Source of the DNA: Megascapheus bottae
Lineage: Eukaryota; Chordata; Mammalia; Rodentia; Geomyidae
NCBI GenBank assembly: GCA_024803745.1
Contig: JANJXV010000043.1
Location: 5,713,018-5,777,017, forward strand
Reading direction: 5' to 3'
DNA: 64,000 nucleotides
The notes below the pieces were generated by a model. The model was not told the DNA's origin. It saw nothing but the letters and a program-made list of their open reading frames with translations, and ran no database searches. Shown here piece by piece: positions 47,033 through 61,722 of the stretch. The stretch's first letter is position 1, and the number at the start of each line of letters is the position of its first letter. Both the position numbers and the translations under genes were made by a program.

Positions 47033-49489
47033 GATGTCAAAAGAAAGAAATGTAAGTATACCAGTGTGTGACACTAAAACTACACTCAGATTAAATCAAT
47101 CCAGCAGGGAAGTTCTCAAAGGAGAGGAAAATCCCGTCCAAAATATTAATTTCTGACAAATCCCATCGTCCATCATTTGTTCTTTCATGCACTCCATTTA
47201 TTTTAGAGATACACCCAAGTGATGTGCATTTGAGCAATCCAGGTAAAGCTTTGAGTACAATAAAATATCTAGTGACTCCCACCTGTAATCCCAGCTACTC
47301 AGGAGACTGGCATCCGAGTATTATTGTTCCAAGCCAGTTGGACAGAAAAGTCCATGAGACTCTTATCTCCAAATAACCACCAAAGGCCAAAAATGGAGAT
47401 CTGGCTCAAGGAGTAGAGTGCCAGCCTTGAGTACAAAAGCTAAAGAACAATGTCCAGAATGCTCAGAATTCAAGTCCCAGGACCAGAAAAATAAAACTAG
47501 ATACGTCCAGATACAATAAAAATAAATGACTTCAACCAGTGTTTTCATCATTGGATACACCACTAAATAAAATAAAATCACAAAGATAACTCAAAGAGTT
47601 AAACAGCACCATAGATAAAATAAGCTTAACAGATAGATACCTCCACAGTACTCTATTAACCTCCTGAGTAGCTCAGATTGTAGGGGTGAGTCACCAGCCC
47701 TTCTCAGTGACCCTTTGAACTTTCTATAAGTTAGATCACATTTCAGGCCATAAAGCAAGTCTTAACAAGTACCAAAGTGAAAGAAAAGAATTCTCTATAT
47801 CTTCAAGGATCCTAAAGGGGAAAAAATGAGAAATTAATTGAAATATACAGGCACATGGAGATAGCATGACAAAGGTTGGCATGATCTCTGGGCCGATGAA
47901 GAAATCAGAGAGGAAATTGAAAATGATTTCATATCAAATGAAAATGATCCAGGAACCAGTGGGGATGGGGGAGCACTGGGGGGGAAGGAGGGTGGAAGAC
48001 TCTGCATTTGGGGCACAGCTTTTAGCAAGCTGCTCCATCTTTGTATCTTTATGGTAAGGTTCTTAATGCTACCCAAATCCAGCTTGCCAGGCTCACCCAC
48101 AGCACTCACCAGACTATGCTACCATTACCAGGGAGAATGACAAAGGAATGACCACCCATCCCTTGCGAGATCAGTGCTGTGTGATGGAGAGGAAAGCTCT
48201 GTCAGGACCCACAGAATAACAGAATCCTGTGTGGACTCCTGACACAAGCCTCAATCTGGATAGAGATGAAGCAAGACAACTGGACTTGAATCAGTAAACT
48301 GCAAAACTGGAGAACACAAGCTGATTATTTAAAATCATCTAGGTTTGAGAGCTCAAGGCTGAACATTGGTCATCAGGCAAATTAGCTCATGGTATCTCCG
48401 TCTCTGAGGACTTGTTAATGTTGATGAAATAGGAACAAAATAAAAACCTAGTATTTTTGGTAAGGCTTGAGACCTTTCACTCCTCAAAGGGCCTATGTCA
48501 ACTGGATTCCTTTCTTTTGAGCTTTAAGATATAAATCTTTATTTCCCTTTTTCTTTGCTCAAATTTATCTTTAAGTAGTTATGCAGAGGAGTTGCCATTT
48601 AACAAAACAGCTTATGAATACAATACACCTTGACCAGTGTCACCCCTGTGAATATTTTCTAATTCCCATGAATCTTTATAAAATAAATTGTACACACAAA
48701 GGCAAGGTGACACATGCCTATAATCTCAGAACTTCAAAAACTGACACAGGAAAATGAAAGGTTCAAAGCTTGGCTACCTACCAAGACCATACCTCAAAAA
48801 TAATACAGTAGAATCCTGGGGTTTGGCCTAGTGGTAAAGTGCTTGCCTAGCATGCACAAAGACCCAGGTTCAATTCCTCAGTACCACATACATAGAAAAG
48901 TGGTACTGTGGCCCAAGTGGTAGAGCACTAGCCTTGAGGAAATCCCAAGGACAGTGCTCAGACTCTGAGTTCAGTCACCAGGTCTGGTATAATAATAATA
49001 ATAATAGTAATAATAATAATAATAACAACAACAATAAATAAAATCCAGCACATTTTTTAAAAAATTTTTAATGACACTAACAGCACACAAATTACATATA
49101 AATTTGGAGAGTTAGATATATATGAAGAATCAAACATCATTTTCTATATTCTTAGTAGTTTTATCTCTAAGTAAAATTTCTTTTTCATGGTTGTGATTTC
49201 TTTGTGTATATAAATGACAGCCCTGGGACTTAAACTTGGGGCCTGGGCACTGTCCCCAGTCTTTTACTCAAGGCTAGCTGTCTACCATGTGAGTTACAGC
49301 TCCACTTCTGGATTTTCTGGTGGTAAACTGGGGACAAGAGTCTCACAGACATTCCCACTCTGGCTGGCTTTGAATCACAATTCTCACATCTCAGCCTCCT
49401 GAATAACTAGATTACAGGTGTGAGCCACCAGTGCCTGAAAAACAGTATCATACTTAATTTTTTTATCCTATCAAAGTATTTACACAAGG
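47033..49489. repeat. Intergenic sequence with SINEs and an L1 relic
   Basis: A plus-strand SINE (47268-47500), an old plus-strand L1 ORF2 relic around 47700-47870 ('ggccataaagcaagtctt'), unique sequence 47870-48690 with no gene seen, a B1-like monomer at 48705-48800, an ID-headed SINE (48812-48990), an (ATA)n-rich tract (48990-49037) and a minus-strand B1-headed SINE (49217-49440). Confidence 0.55.
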
Positions 49490-50060
49490 TTTTACATTTC
49501 CATACAGTTATATAACCAAGTTAAATGAAATTCACACCCAGCATTATTCTTTCTTTCCCTCTTCCCTTATCCTTCCTTCTAGAATCTTCATGGTTTCAAT
49601 TGTGTCATTTTCATAGCTACAATCTGTTTCAATACTATTGAGATGTGCATGTTTATAGCATCTGCATGTGCCATAGTAGACAAATCTTGATACTTGTCTT
49701 TCTTCTTTTTATCTATGTCTTTTTACCAGACTTTGTTAACTTTCTTATTACCATCAGCGAGTCATGTATATACAAGGCTCTTTCATTTTTACACACTTAT
49801 TGGTGAACACATGCATCATGATATCTGTCCTTATTTCACTGAACAAGATAGTCTTTAGTTCTATTCACAAAATAATGGTATCCTTCTTATAGCTCAGTAG
49901 TTCTGCATTGTGTATATGTACCACAATTTTTATATCCATTGATAGGCACCTGCACAGATTCACAGCTTAACTATTGTGAACAGGGCTCTGATAAACTTGG
50001 GTGTGCCTGCATGTATATGCCAAGTTACATTCCTTTGCATGTATTCTCAGGAGTGGTAAA
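49490..50060 (-). mobile_element. Old L1 3' fragment, minus strand
   Basis: The reverse complement has the L1 ORF2 end and 3' UTR character ('ttctgcattgtgtatatg' at 49902-49919 marks the FYTMEYY-like region; 'tatatccattgatagg' nearby). Diverged, no open frame. Confidence 0.5.
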
Positions 50061-50224
50061 TAAGATTGTGATCTGAGGTTTGTGTTTGCTTTTCATGCAG
50101 TACTAGAGATTGGACTCTGAGCCTGGTACTTATTCAGCAAGTGATCTGCCATGAAAAGCCATGTCTCTGTCCTGTGGCTTTTAGCAGGTAGGGTCTCATG
50201 TTTTTGCCTGGGGTATACATTTTT

Positions 50225-52265
50225 CCCTCTGGGTCTGGTTTACTTTGCTTTTACTGCAGAGATAATGTACAGGGGAGTTATATAAGTTATGCATTGAGTA
50301 CATTTCTTTTTTAACAGTTTCATATCTTCCCTCATTTTCTCCTGTTTTTGTCCCTTTTGACCACAAGTTTTATAGTTCATTTCCAACATTGTGTCTAGCA
50401 AGTATCACTACTGAATTAGTTCACTATTTGTCCCATCATCTCTGTGCTTTCCCTCCCCAAAGCAGATAAACTTATAATTAAGATAAAAGTATAGAAATCA
50501 AAAACAGTGAGAAAAGAGGAAAAACAGGAGGGGGGAAAAGCCCACAAAAAGTAAAAAATTAAAAAAACTTCATTTTCGGTAGGAGTTTGGCCTAGTGGTA
50601 GAATGCTTGCCTAGCATGAACAAAGGCCCATGTTTAATTCTTCAGTACCAGATACACAAGAAAAAAAGCCAAAATTGTGTCAAGGCTCAAGTGTCAGAGT
50701 GCTAGCCTTGAGAAAGCACAAGGACAGTGCTCAGGCTCTGAGTCTGAGACTCAAGACTGGCAAAAATAAAAAAAAACTTCATTTCTGTTTCTTGGAGTCA
50801 TTTTGATAAACATGAAATGATATGATTATATGCGCCTAAATATTGAGCCCTTGTGATTCTCTCCTAAGAATATCCTCATTTGTTCCCAAGGTGTGGATGT
50901 TTAGAGTCCTATTTAATTAATCATGTGCAAGTATAATTTTTTTATTTTTTCCTATCCATTGGGTTTACTTCTAAATTTACAGGCATATTCTGATATTACA
51001 AATGAGGGAAAACACCAGGCATGGTGGCTCATGCCTGTAATCCTAACTATTCAGGAGACTGAGATCTGAAGATCAAGGTTCAAAGCCAGCCTGAGCACAA
51101 AAGGACAGAGACTCTTATCTCCAATTAACCGCTAGAAAATGGGAAATAGGGCTTTGCTCAAGTGTAGGGTGGTAGCCTTGAGCTGAAGAGCTCAGTGAAA
51201 ATGCCCAGGCTCAGGGATAGAGTGATGGCCTTGAGTTGAAGAGCTCAGGGACAGCACCTAGGCCGAGTTCAAGCCCCATGACCCACAAAAATAAAGAAAA
51301 AGGAACCATGAAGCCTATGCTTCTTTGGGTCTGGCTTACTTTGTTTAATATAATTTTCCCTAGTCTTTCCATTTCCTAACAAATGGGGCAATGTCATCCT
51401 TTCTAATTGAAGCATAGAATTCCATTGTGTATATACACATATACCATATTTTCTTGATCCATTCATCCACTGAGGGGCATCTGGATTGATTCTATATTTT
51501 GGCTATAGTAATCCTTAACATGGTTGTGCTGGTGGCTTTAGTACAGCCTGGTTATAGTCATTTGCGTAAAATATCCAGGAATGAGATTGCTGGGTCATAA
51601 GGAAGTTCTATGTTTAGTCTTTTGAGGAATCTTCATATTGTTTCTCAAGTGGCTGAACAAGTTTACATTCCCAAAGTGTAGTAACGTTTCCCTTTTGGCC
51701 ACATCCCCACCAACATCTGTTATAATATGTTTTCTTGGTAATAGCCATTCTAACTGGAGTGAGATAAAATCTCAAGGTGGCTTTTATTGACAAATGTTTT
51801 ATGGCCAAAGATGGAGAACATTTATTTGTGTATCTATTGCCTCTTCTTATTTCTTCATCAGAGAAGTCTCTCTTTAAATGTTTAGCCCACTTATTAACCA
51901 GGTGCTTGTTATTGTTCTTTTAAGGTCTTTTTTTCATTTTTATTTCGCCAGTCGTGGGACTAGAACTCAGGACCTAGCCACTGTCCCTGAGCTTCTTTTG
52001 CTGAACCCTAGCATTCCATCACTTGAACCACAGCACCACTTCTTGGCTTTTTCTGTGTATGTGGTACTAAGGAATTGAACCAAAGCTTGGCGCATGCTAG
52101 GCAAGCACTCTACTACTAGGCCAAACTCCTGGCACTTTCAAGAATTTCTTTGGGGGTGGATTAATTTTTTAGCTTTAAGAATATTTTAGATATGTGATTC
52201 TTGTCTAATGTATAGCTAGTAAAATCTTTTCCCATTCTCTTGGCTTTCTAGTTATCTTGCTATCA
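50225..52265 (-). mobile_element. Old L1 interrupted by three SINEs, minus strand
   Basis: Order fits one minus-strand L1: 3' UTR at 50225-51005, ORF2 C-terminal region at 51295-51925 and 52140-52265. The longest open piece is 51808-51614 on the minus strand. Nested SINEs are at 50578-50768 (plus, ID-headed), 51012-51290 (plus) and 51940-52137 (minus, ID-headed). A decayed SINE lies just outside at 50085-50220. Confidence 0.6.
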
Positions 52266-53042
52266 CCCAATCAAGAAGACACAATTTTATTATTAATGTT
52301 CAAGAGTTAAACTTTTTTCCTATGTAGAGCTGGATCTCTTTGTATGTTTTTGTTAACACAAGCTTTGGAAATCATAATGATGATCCTTATACGTGTAAAA
52401 GTGATTGTGTGTATAATTAATCGCAATAAAGAAAAAAGCACCCATCTCTTTTCATGAACCATTTTTATTCTGGTAAATTACACAGAGAAAAATAACTAAC
52501 ATTTTGACCCATTTAAATTTTTATTAGATATTAGTTACTATTATAATATGGTATAGTATACTATTACAACATGGTATGTTTATTACCCTTCATCTCAGGA
52601 AATTTTTTATCTGAAATTTCTACACCTTTCATACCTTTCATAATGTGTATAAAAGAATGTACATTAAAATAGAACATTTATACATATCAAATAAATGCAT
52701 CATTGAACGATGTCCTTAAGGAATGAACATGATCAGCAATTATAACCAAAACATGATTTTTACTGTCTGGCTGAATTTAGAGGTCTGCATGCACAGATAG
52801 ATTCGCTTTTCAAAAAACACACTGCAGGTGATGCTTTACACCTGTATTCTTTCTCACTCAAGAGGCTGAGATCTGAGGATCCCAGCTGAAATCCAGCATC
52901 TATAGGAAAATCTGTGAGACTCTTATCACCAATTGATCACCAAAGTTTAGAAAGTGGAGAAATGGTTCAAGTGGTAGAGGGACAACCATGAGCATAAAAG
53001 CTCAGGAACAGTGCTTAGGTGCAGGGAACAAGTCCCAGGAAC

Positions 53043-53092
<50 letters not shown>

Positions 53093-53138
53093 TGAGCAAC
53101 AAGAAAACCAACAACATAACCAAATGTAACCTATCTTG
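52266..53138. repeat. Intergenic sequence, SINE and (CA)n
   Basis: 52266-52820 is AT-rich; 52455-52530 resembles an old L1-type motif (tctggtaaattacac). A plus-strand SINE lies at 52825-53043, then (AC)n at 53043-53090. Nothing gene-like until the OR pseudogene end at 53139. Confidence 0.5.
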
Positions 53139-54071
53139 TCACCAGCTTGCTACCTTGTAGAGTCTCCTCAGGGCTCTTTTAATGTCCCTGTTCCTCAAGC
53201 TGTAGATGAAGGGGTTCAGAAGAGGAGTGACCACTGTGTACATTGCTGAGGGCACTGCAATATTCCTGGGAGAATGTGACACAGCATATCCAATGTAGAC
53301 TACAATTCCTGTCCCAGAGAATAAGCAGACCACAGACAGGTGAGAACCACAGGTGGAGAAGGCCTACTACTTCCCTCCTAATGTTGGAATTCTCAGTAGT
53401 AAAGTAGTAATTTATAATAAGAAAAAAGAGTCCCTAAAGTGGGAAAGAAACCAAATAATGTACCTATAAAATATTTAATGATGTTATCTGTGAAGCTGTG
53501 AACACAGGCAAGATCCAGGACTTGAGAAGGGTCACAGAAGAAATTCGGGATTTCCACCTCTCTGAAAGTGGTGATCTGTAATGCCATCAACATATGAAGT
53601 TGAGATTCCAAGATGCTGGCTCCAAATGATATCAGAACCAAGGAGACACAGAGACAAGGGTTCATGATGAGTAGGTAATTCAGGGGGTGACAGATGGCCA
53701 CAAAGCGGTCATAGGCCATCACAGTAAGAAGCAAAACTTCCATACTGCCAAAAATGACAAAAAACAGATATCTGGGTGAGGCAGCCCGCATAGGAGATGG
53801 CTCTGCTGTGAGTCTGGATGTCCACCAGCATCTTCAGGACCATGGTAGGGGTGAAGCCAATGTCAACATAAGACAAGATGGAGAGGAAGAAGTACATGGG
53901 GGTGTGGAGGTGGGGGTCAGAGGTGACGGCCAGGATGATGAACAGATTTCCAAGCACAGTGATCAGGTACATGGACAGGAAAAGCCCAAAGAGAATATGT
54001 TGTAGCTCAAGGTCATCTGAGAGTCCCAGGAGATAAAATTCTGAGATGTGTGTTAGATTACACAACCCTAT
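53139..54071 (-). pseudogene. Olfactory receptor pseudogene, minus strand, several lesions
   Basis: OR7-like. The expected start is ATA at 54069-54071, again four codons before NLT. An in-frame Met further upstream (54152) exists but precedes unrelated sequence. The first frame covers [10 protein letters not shown], helix 1 and [11 protein letters not shown] 1-bp insertion at about 53767 moves the rest to a second frame ([15 protein letters not shown] intact). After FSYYK at about 53415 the frame shifts again, and the receptor frame has tandem TAG TAG where KYKAFST is expected (about 53363-53368). The C-terminal piece with [19 protein letters not shown] ends at TGA 53139-53141. DRY and NPxxY equivalents are intact, so start loss and frame breaks are the disabling lesions. 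Confidence 0.88.
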
Positions 54072-55365
<1,294 letters not shown>

Positions 55366-55495
55366 AAGTATACATTTTTAACTCTTTGCATTTTTCTGAA
55401 CATGACTAAATCAACACCTGATGGTATATCTACTTTTCCCTGAACCAATTTCAGGAATTTAGGAGTATGTTGATATGAGCAATGGTGGTTGACAT

Positions 55496-55723
55496 TTAGT
55501 CCTTCCTGTTCTGCCATCGATCGAAGCTTGCACTTCCTGTACTGATTTCAAGCCATGACTCCTGCTTTTCTGTTTTGTGACCAATTAGGAATCTAGCAAA
55601 GAAGAAATCAGCATCCTCTTCTTGGATGTCAGAGAGAAGTGAGACAGATGCTCTGGTTTCCACTGTGTGCCTATCAAAGTCTTTAACAAATCCCACTTTC
55701 CAAAATTTGATATTCTGTGTCAA
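55496..55723 (-). other. Unassigned 75-codon open frame
   Basis: A minus-strand open stretch (begins MTQNIKFWKVGFVKDF, ends DRWQNRKD) in sequence that is not an obvious SINE or L1. Composition looks protein-like (mixed charged and hydrophobic residues, no low complexity), so it may be a fragment of an old retrocopy or exon. I do not recognise the family, and length alone does not prove coding. Confidence 0.2.
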
Positions 55724-55804
55724 TAGCCAAACAAAAATATGGCTTCACAGTTTTCTTTTTTTAACCTTACCATCTACCACAGCTTCTATAAGAGTAGTGT
55801 GTTC

Positions 55805-56035
55805 AAGCTGGGCACAGTGGCTCCCACCTGTGATCCTAGCTACTCAGAGGGTTGAGATCTGAGGATCACGGTTCAAAGGCAGCCTAGGCTTGAAAGTCCC
55901 TGAGACTCTTAGCTCCAATTAGCCACTAAAAAAACCCAGCAGTGACGCTGTGGCTTAAGGGCAGTAGCCTTGAGCTGAAGAGCTCAGAGACAGCACCCAG
56001 GCTTAGAGTTCAAGCCTCATGACTGACAAAAAGAA
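55805..56035 (+). repeat. B1-headed dimeric SINE
   Basis: A complete plus-strand copy: the left half contains 'tcctagctactcag', the right half ends 'gttcaagcctcatgactg' and an A-rich tail. Confidence 0.75.
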
Positions 56036-57179
56036 AAAAGAAACAATAGTGTGTTCAATCATATTCTATTAGGAAACATTTTCAACTACAGGAAAAACAA
56101 AACACAGTAGAAAGCTTTGAAGTCAGATTTCTGTAACCTTTAGCAGAACAAAAGTCTTAAGAAAGTTCTCATTACTGCTATTCCTCATCCTCCTCCAGTT
56201 GCATATTGCAACTGCTGGCTTGTCCTTGTGATGTAGAAATAGTTGTTCTGCTCTCTAGTTAAGGACACAGGATATAGAACTGTGTTTTTCTATAGGAATG
56301 AAACCGCTGGATCACCAGGAAAGATATCCAAAGCATGCTTGCATATTTACTGTGATATCACTCTCTACTTACTGGGTTGAACTGCTTCTCTGTTGGGTCA
56401 TGGTCATGAAGTACAGATCAGAAGATCCCTGAGTGCCTGAAGTATAATAAACTCTCAGCCCCACTCCTCACAATCAATCTTATGTAGGTTGACACAGGAG
56501 AAATTTCAGCTGTAGAATAATATAACATTGGAGATATTTATGGAGATGTCAGAGGACAGGCTGATAATTGGCTTTCCTTTGATCTTACATGCTTAATTCC
56601 CAGAGATCACAATTAAACAGATTGTTTCTAGGCATACAAATCTCTATGGACTCACTAAAGTGGAAAGAATGTCCAAAAGAATAGATTTGAGGCTCTTCCT
56701 CTGATAAGAAAAGCTTATGTCTTCTATACATAGATGAGAGGATGAAAAGTATGGTTCAGAATGGAAGATGCAGGAATGCAGTGGGGTATTGTAAGGCCTT
56801 AGAACAGCTCCCAGACATTTTAACCAAAGAAATACCTAGAAAACCAGACTCTTGAATGGGAAGCTGGTAGAAGAGGCTGAAATGAATGGGAAGAGGGAGC
56901 GATGAGAGAATATAGGCATAATACTGAAGGTCCATATGTGAAAAAAAATCAAGTGTGGTTCTTCATGTGTCTGATGGGACAAGGAGTAAGAGGAAAGGGA
57001 GAGTGACGGGAGATCTGACTTGTCTTAACATGCAATGTACATCTACTGGGATATGTTAAGCTGAAACATCCATCTATCAAATGTGAAGGTAAGCAATTAC
57101 TAAAAACAGAATGTAACTTAATCATATTGTTAAATTATGTATTATTTAACTCTCACCAGTGACTTCTGTCAAATGCAAA
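56036..57179. other. Intergenic sequence without recognised features
   Basis: About 1.1 kb of ordinary AT-rich sequence. 56920-57080 has weak similarity in style to L1 3' UTRs, but nothing firm. No open frame of interest. Confidence 0.4.
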
Positions 57180-59822
57180 TTTTATATAAAAATGTGTCAG
57201 TGAAATGTGTCATTCCTCTTCAATATTGGATTTCTAGCCAGAGCAATAAGGCAAGAAGCAAATATAAAGAGGAGCCAAATAGGGAAAGAGGAAGTGAAAC
57301 TTTACTTCTTTGCAGTTGACATGATTCTGTATTTAAAGAAACCTATGGACTCCACTCCAAAGTTACTTGAGCTGATTCAAAACTTTGGTAAAGCAGCAGG
57401 GTATAAAATTAACCCTCAAAATGTCGGTGGCTGGTCCAGGAGTCTGGCCTAGTGGTAGAGTGCTTGCACAAAAACCCAGGTTCAGTTCCTGGAAACCACA
57501 TACATAGAAAAAGGCAGAAGTGGTGCTGTGGCTCAAGTGGTAGAGTGCTTGCTTTGAGGAAAGCCCAAGGACAGTGCTCAAGCCCTGACTTCATACCCCA
57601 GAACTGGCAAAAAAAATCAATGATTTTCCTGTTTACCAACAATGAGAAGAGCAAGGCAAAAATCAGGAAAGCAACTCCTTTTGCAATAGCCTCAAAAAAA
57701 AATAAGAATTAACTTAGCCAAAGAAGTAAAGGACCTCTAAGATGAAAATTTTAAAAACCTGAAAAAGGAAATTAAAGCTGTATTAAGGAAGTGGAAACCC
57801 CCCCCATGCTCCTGGATTGGAAGAACTAATATAGTGAAAATAGCAATCCTGCCAAGGGCTATCTACAAATTCAATGCAATGCCCATCAATATCCCAATGT
57901 CATTCTTAAATGACATAGAATAAGCAATCCAAAAATTCATATGGAATAATAAAAGACCCCAAATAGCAAAAGCAATCCTTAGCAGAAAGAACAGCGTGGG
58001 AGGAATATCAATACCAAGCTTCAGAGTCTATTACAGAGCTATAGCAATAAAATAACAGCTTGGAGCTGGGCACTGGAGGCTCATAGCTCTAATCTAGCTA
58101 CTCAGGAGGCTGAGATCTAAGGACTGCAATTCAAAGCCATCCTGGGCATGGAAGTCATAAGTCCATGAGACTCTTATCTCCAATGAAGCACCAGAAAACC
58201 GGAAGTGGTGCTGAGACTCAAGAGGTAGAGTGTTATCCTTGATCTGAAGAGCTCAGTGACAGCCCCCAGGCCCAGAGTTCAAGCCCCATGGACAAAAAAG
58301 AAAAAGAGCTTGGTACTGGCACAAGAACAAGCCTGAAGACCAATGGACTGGAAATGAAGACCCAGAAATCAACCCACAGAATTATGGTCACCGAATATTC
58401 AATAAGAAGACAAAAAAGAGAAATAGAATGGAAGAAAGCCTCCTCAACAAATGGTGCTGACAGAATTGCTTAAAGCATCTGTAGAAAATTAAAATTGGAT
58501 CCTTATATTCACCCTACAGCAGAATAAATCCCACATGGATCAAAGACCTCGAGGTAAAAGCAAACACTCTGAAAACTCTACAGGAAGGAATAGGAGATAA
58601 AATAGGGATCCCTGGCTCAGATCAAAACTTTCTTAATAAAGGTCCAGAAATACAACAAATTAAAGGAAGTTTGGACAAATGAGATTTCCTTAAACTTCAG
58701 TGCTTCTATATGGCAGAGGACATAGATAGCAAGTTAAATAGAAAACACACAGAGCAAGAGAAGATCTTCACTTAGCCATACAACAGATATAGCTCATAGC
58801 TAAAATATACCTATGGTTCAAAAACTCACATATCTCAAAGACAAGTTCTCAAAGAAACAACCATCCCATTAAAAGGTAGCCTAAAGACTTAAAGAGAGAC
58901 TGCTCTAAGAGGAAATAAGAATGGCCAATGCACACATGAAAAAATGCTCAACATCTCTGGCCAAAAAAGAAATATGTAATAAAACAGAAGAAAATAAAGA
59001 AAAGTAGATAGAAAATTGAGCAATAACTACACTTCTGGTGGGAGTGTAAGCTCATTTAGTCACCGTGGTAAGTAATATGGTGGTTCCTTAAAAGACTAAA
59101 CATAGAGCTCCCATGTGACCTAGCAATTCCACTCCTTGGCATTTACCCACTCATCTAGAAACAAGGACATATTAAAGCCACTATTTTGCAGCACTATTTA
59201 CCATAGCAAAGACATGGAACCAAACCAGATGTCTCTCAGTAGATGATTAAGAAGATGTGGTACTTCTACACAATGGAATTCTATGCTGCCATCAGAAAGA
59301 ATGACATATCCCCATTCACAAGAAAATGGAAAGACTTGGAAAAAAATCATTTTAAGTGAAGTAAGCTAGACTCAAAGGAACATAGGCTCAATGGTTTCCC
59401 TCATTTGTAATAATCAACACACACCTAGGACTCTCCTAGCAGACAATTACAAAAGCTCAAAACCTAGGTACATAATGTCATATAGGATGAAGCTAAACGA
59501 AAGGAACTCTAGGATATGGAAACAAGAGCTTTATCTTATGTGATTGTTGTTCTTAATGTACTGTTATTCTCTTCTCTTTCGTTGCCCTTTGGTTAATGTC
59601 ATATTATTACTGTATCTGACTTTGTTACCTGAGATATTGTATATATGTTTATTTGAAATACGAAAGGGAAGGGGGAAATAAGTGATTGGATGGGGGTGGG
59701 GGAGGAAAACGGGGACAAAAACATGAGAAGGGATATCACTGTGTGAGAAGTAATGCACCTACTATCTGGCAAATGTAACTGTAACACCTCTATATATTAC
59801 CTCAACAATAAAAAATAATAAT
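57180..59822 (+). mobile_element. Old L1, plus strand, with two nested SINEs
   Basis: It begins inside the reverse transcriptase ([12 protein letters not shown]) and runs to the 3' tail. The RT catalytic motif is FAVD instead of FADD, so the enzyme was already dead in sequence terms. An ID-headed SINE splits it at 57423-57617, and a B1-headed SINE splits it at about 58056-58300, with gcttgg on both sides. Many stops and frameshifts. Confidence 0.78.
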
Positions 59823-60005
59823 AAGTGCCGGAGTTTGGCCTACTGGTGGAGTGTTTGCCTAGCATGCACAAAGACCCAGGTTCAATTCCTCAATATCACA
59901 TACATAGTAAAAGCTGGAAGTGGGGCTGTGATTCAAGTGGTAGAGCTCTAGCCCTGAGAAAGCCCAAGGATGGCGCTCAGGCCCTGAGTTCATGCCCCAG
60001 GACTA

Positions 60006-60047
<42 letters not shown>

Positions 60048-60559
60048 GAAAATTGAGCAATAAAAAATATAACCAGAGGCCAGGAGTTTGGCCTAGTGGT
60101 GGAGTGCTTGCCTAGCATGCACTAAGACCCAGGTTAGATTCCTCAGTACCACATACATAGAAAAAAGCTGGAAGTGGTACTGTGACTCAAGTGGTGGAGC
60201 TCTGTCCTTGAGAAAGCCCAAGTTCAAGGCCCAGAAGTCGTAAAATATATATATATATATCTCCAGAATTAAGTATGCACACAGCTAAAACTGGCCTAGG
60301 GCTCACTTTAGACTATATATCTAAGACTAAGGAGAATAGCAAAAAGAAAAATAAACTAAGAAGATCAAAAAATATAGGTTCTCCAACTTTTTTTCACGGG
60401 TGGGGGGCATGTTGTTTCTCCCAATATCAGATATAAAATCGCTTACTGGAGTCTCTGCTTTTGTGCTGTGATTGGCTGTCCTTGTAAGACAACCGGAATC
60501 AGGGTGGGGGCGTGGGGGTGGGGAGGAGAGAATTTCTTATTTCACAGGAGAAGGCCTCT
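59823..60559. repeat. ID-headed SINEs with AT-rich tails
   Basis: Two plus-strand ID-headed SINEs: 59826-60006 with an (AAT)n tail (60007-60048), and 60078-60245 with an (AT)n tail (60245-60262). 60270-60559 is unique. Confidence 0.68.
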
Positions 60560-61340
60560 GTGGTATTTGGGCCTACCATTCCTTTTCCATTCTGTAATCT
60601 ACATGTTACCTCATGGGAACAAAACCGTTTGGAGACTACCAGAAAGACAACAGGACAATTTAGTTAATGAAGAGATCTGATTATAATTCACCTATGGAGA
60701 TGTAAGAAACTTTACATGCGTTTCTGACTCCCTTCTAATTCCAGTCTTCATGAAAACTGTAGCCGATCTTCTGAGGAGAAATTGGGGACAAGGGAAAGCT
60801 TTGGTGATAACCAAAAGACAGAACGGGGGTGTCCTGGTAAAGAAAGATGGAATATAAATTCATGACAAGAGTGAGGTAACAAGAAAACTGAGTAAGTACC
60901 AGGCAAACCCTTGGAATAATGAGATTGGAAAGGGCAGATGCCCACATCTGCCGGTGAGGTCCCAAGACTTTAAGGAACTTCTCATCCTTACTAAGCTTAT
61001 GTTTTGCCAAGCTCTGACTTCCTTTCTTTCTCTTATTTTCTAGAGCCCAGAACATCTTTCCCCATAAAGTTCATTTCCGGAAAGTCTCTAGCTTTCCGCC
61101 ACTCTTTCCCAAGAATCAGCCTGTGGGTCAGCTTTTCTGTGTCCAATTATGCAATCATTAACCACCCACAAAAGATATATTGGACACCAGGTATTGATTA
61201 GACTTTATTTTTCAGGTATGTTCACTAACTACTTTGCTGGCATATATGATTTAAGATGTATTGTTTGAGCAGGCGGGGTTGGGGTGGGCAAAAAAAGATG
61301 TATTGTTTGTTTCCACTTAGTGTCCATAAGAAAATCTACC
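60560..61340 (+). repeat. Diverged block U ahead of the last OR
   Basis: Matches 7150-8180 and 16010-17000 in order (for example 'ggtttggagact' becomes 'cgtttggagact', 'tttctggaag' becomes 'tttccggaaa'), with more divergence than between the first three copies. This shows that the receptor at 62883 belongs to the same tandem array in the same orientation. Confidence 0.6.
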
Positions 61341-61368
61341 CCTAATGGTTTTCTTTTCTTTCTTTCCT

Positions 61369-61433
<65 letters not shown>

Positions 61434-61667
61434 TTTCTTTATTTCTTTGCCAGTCCTGGGGCTTGAAGTCAGGAACTCAGCCCTGTACGTGGGCATTTTC
61501 CTCAACACTAGTGCTCTACCACATGAGCCACAGTCCCACTTGTGGCTTTTCTATGCATGTGGTACAGAGGAATCAAACCCAGATCTTTGTACATGCTAGA
61601 CAAGCACTCTACCACTAGGCCAAATGCCTAGCCCATTATTCATAAGGCTAGTACTTAGAGGAATTCT

Positions 61668-61722
<55 letters not shown>

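Noticed and set aside
61284..61599. Phe/Ser-rich membrane-like open frame
   Set aside because: Translation of (CTTT)n followed by a SINE.
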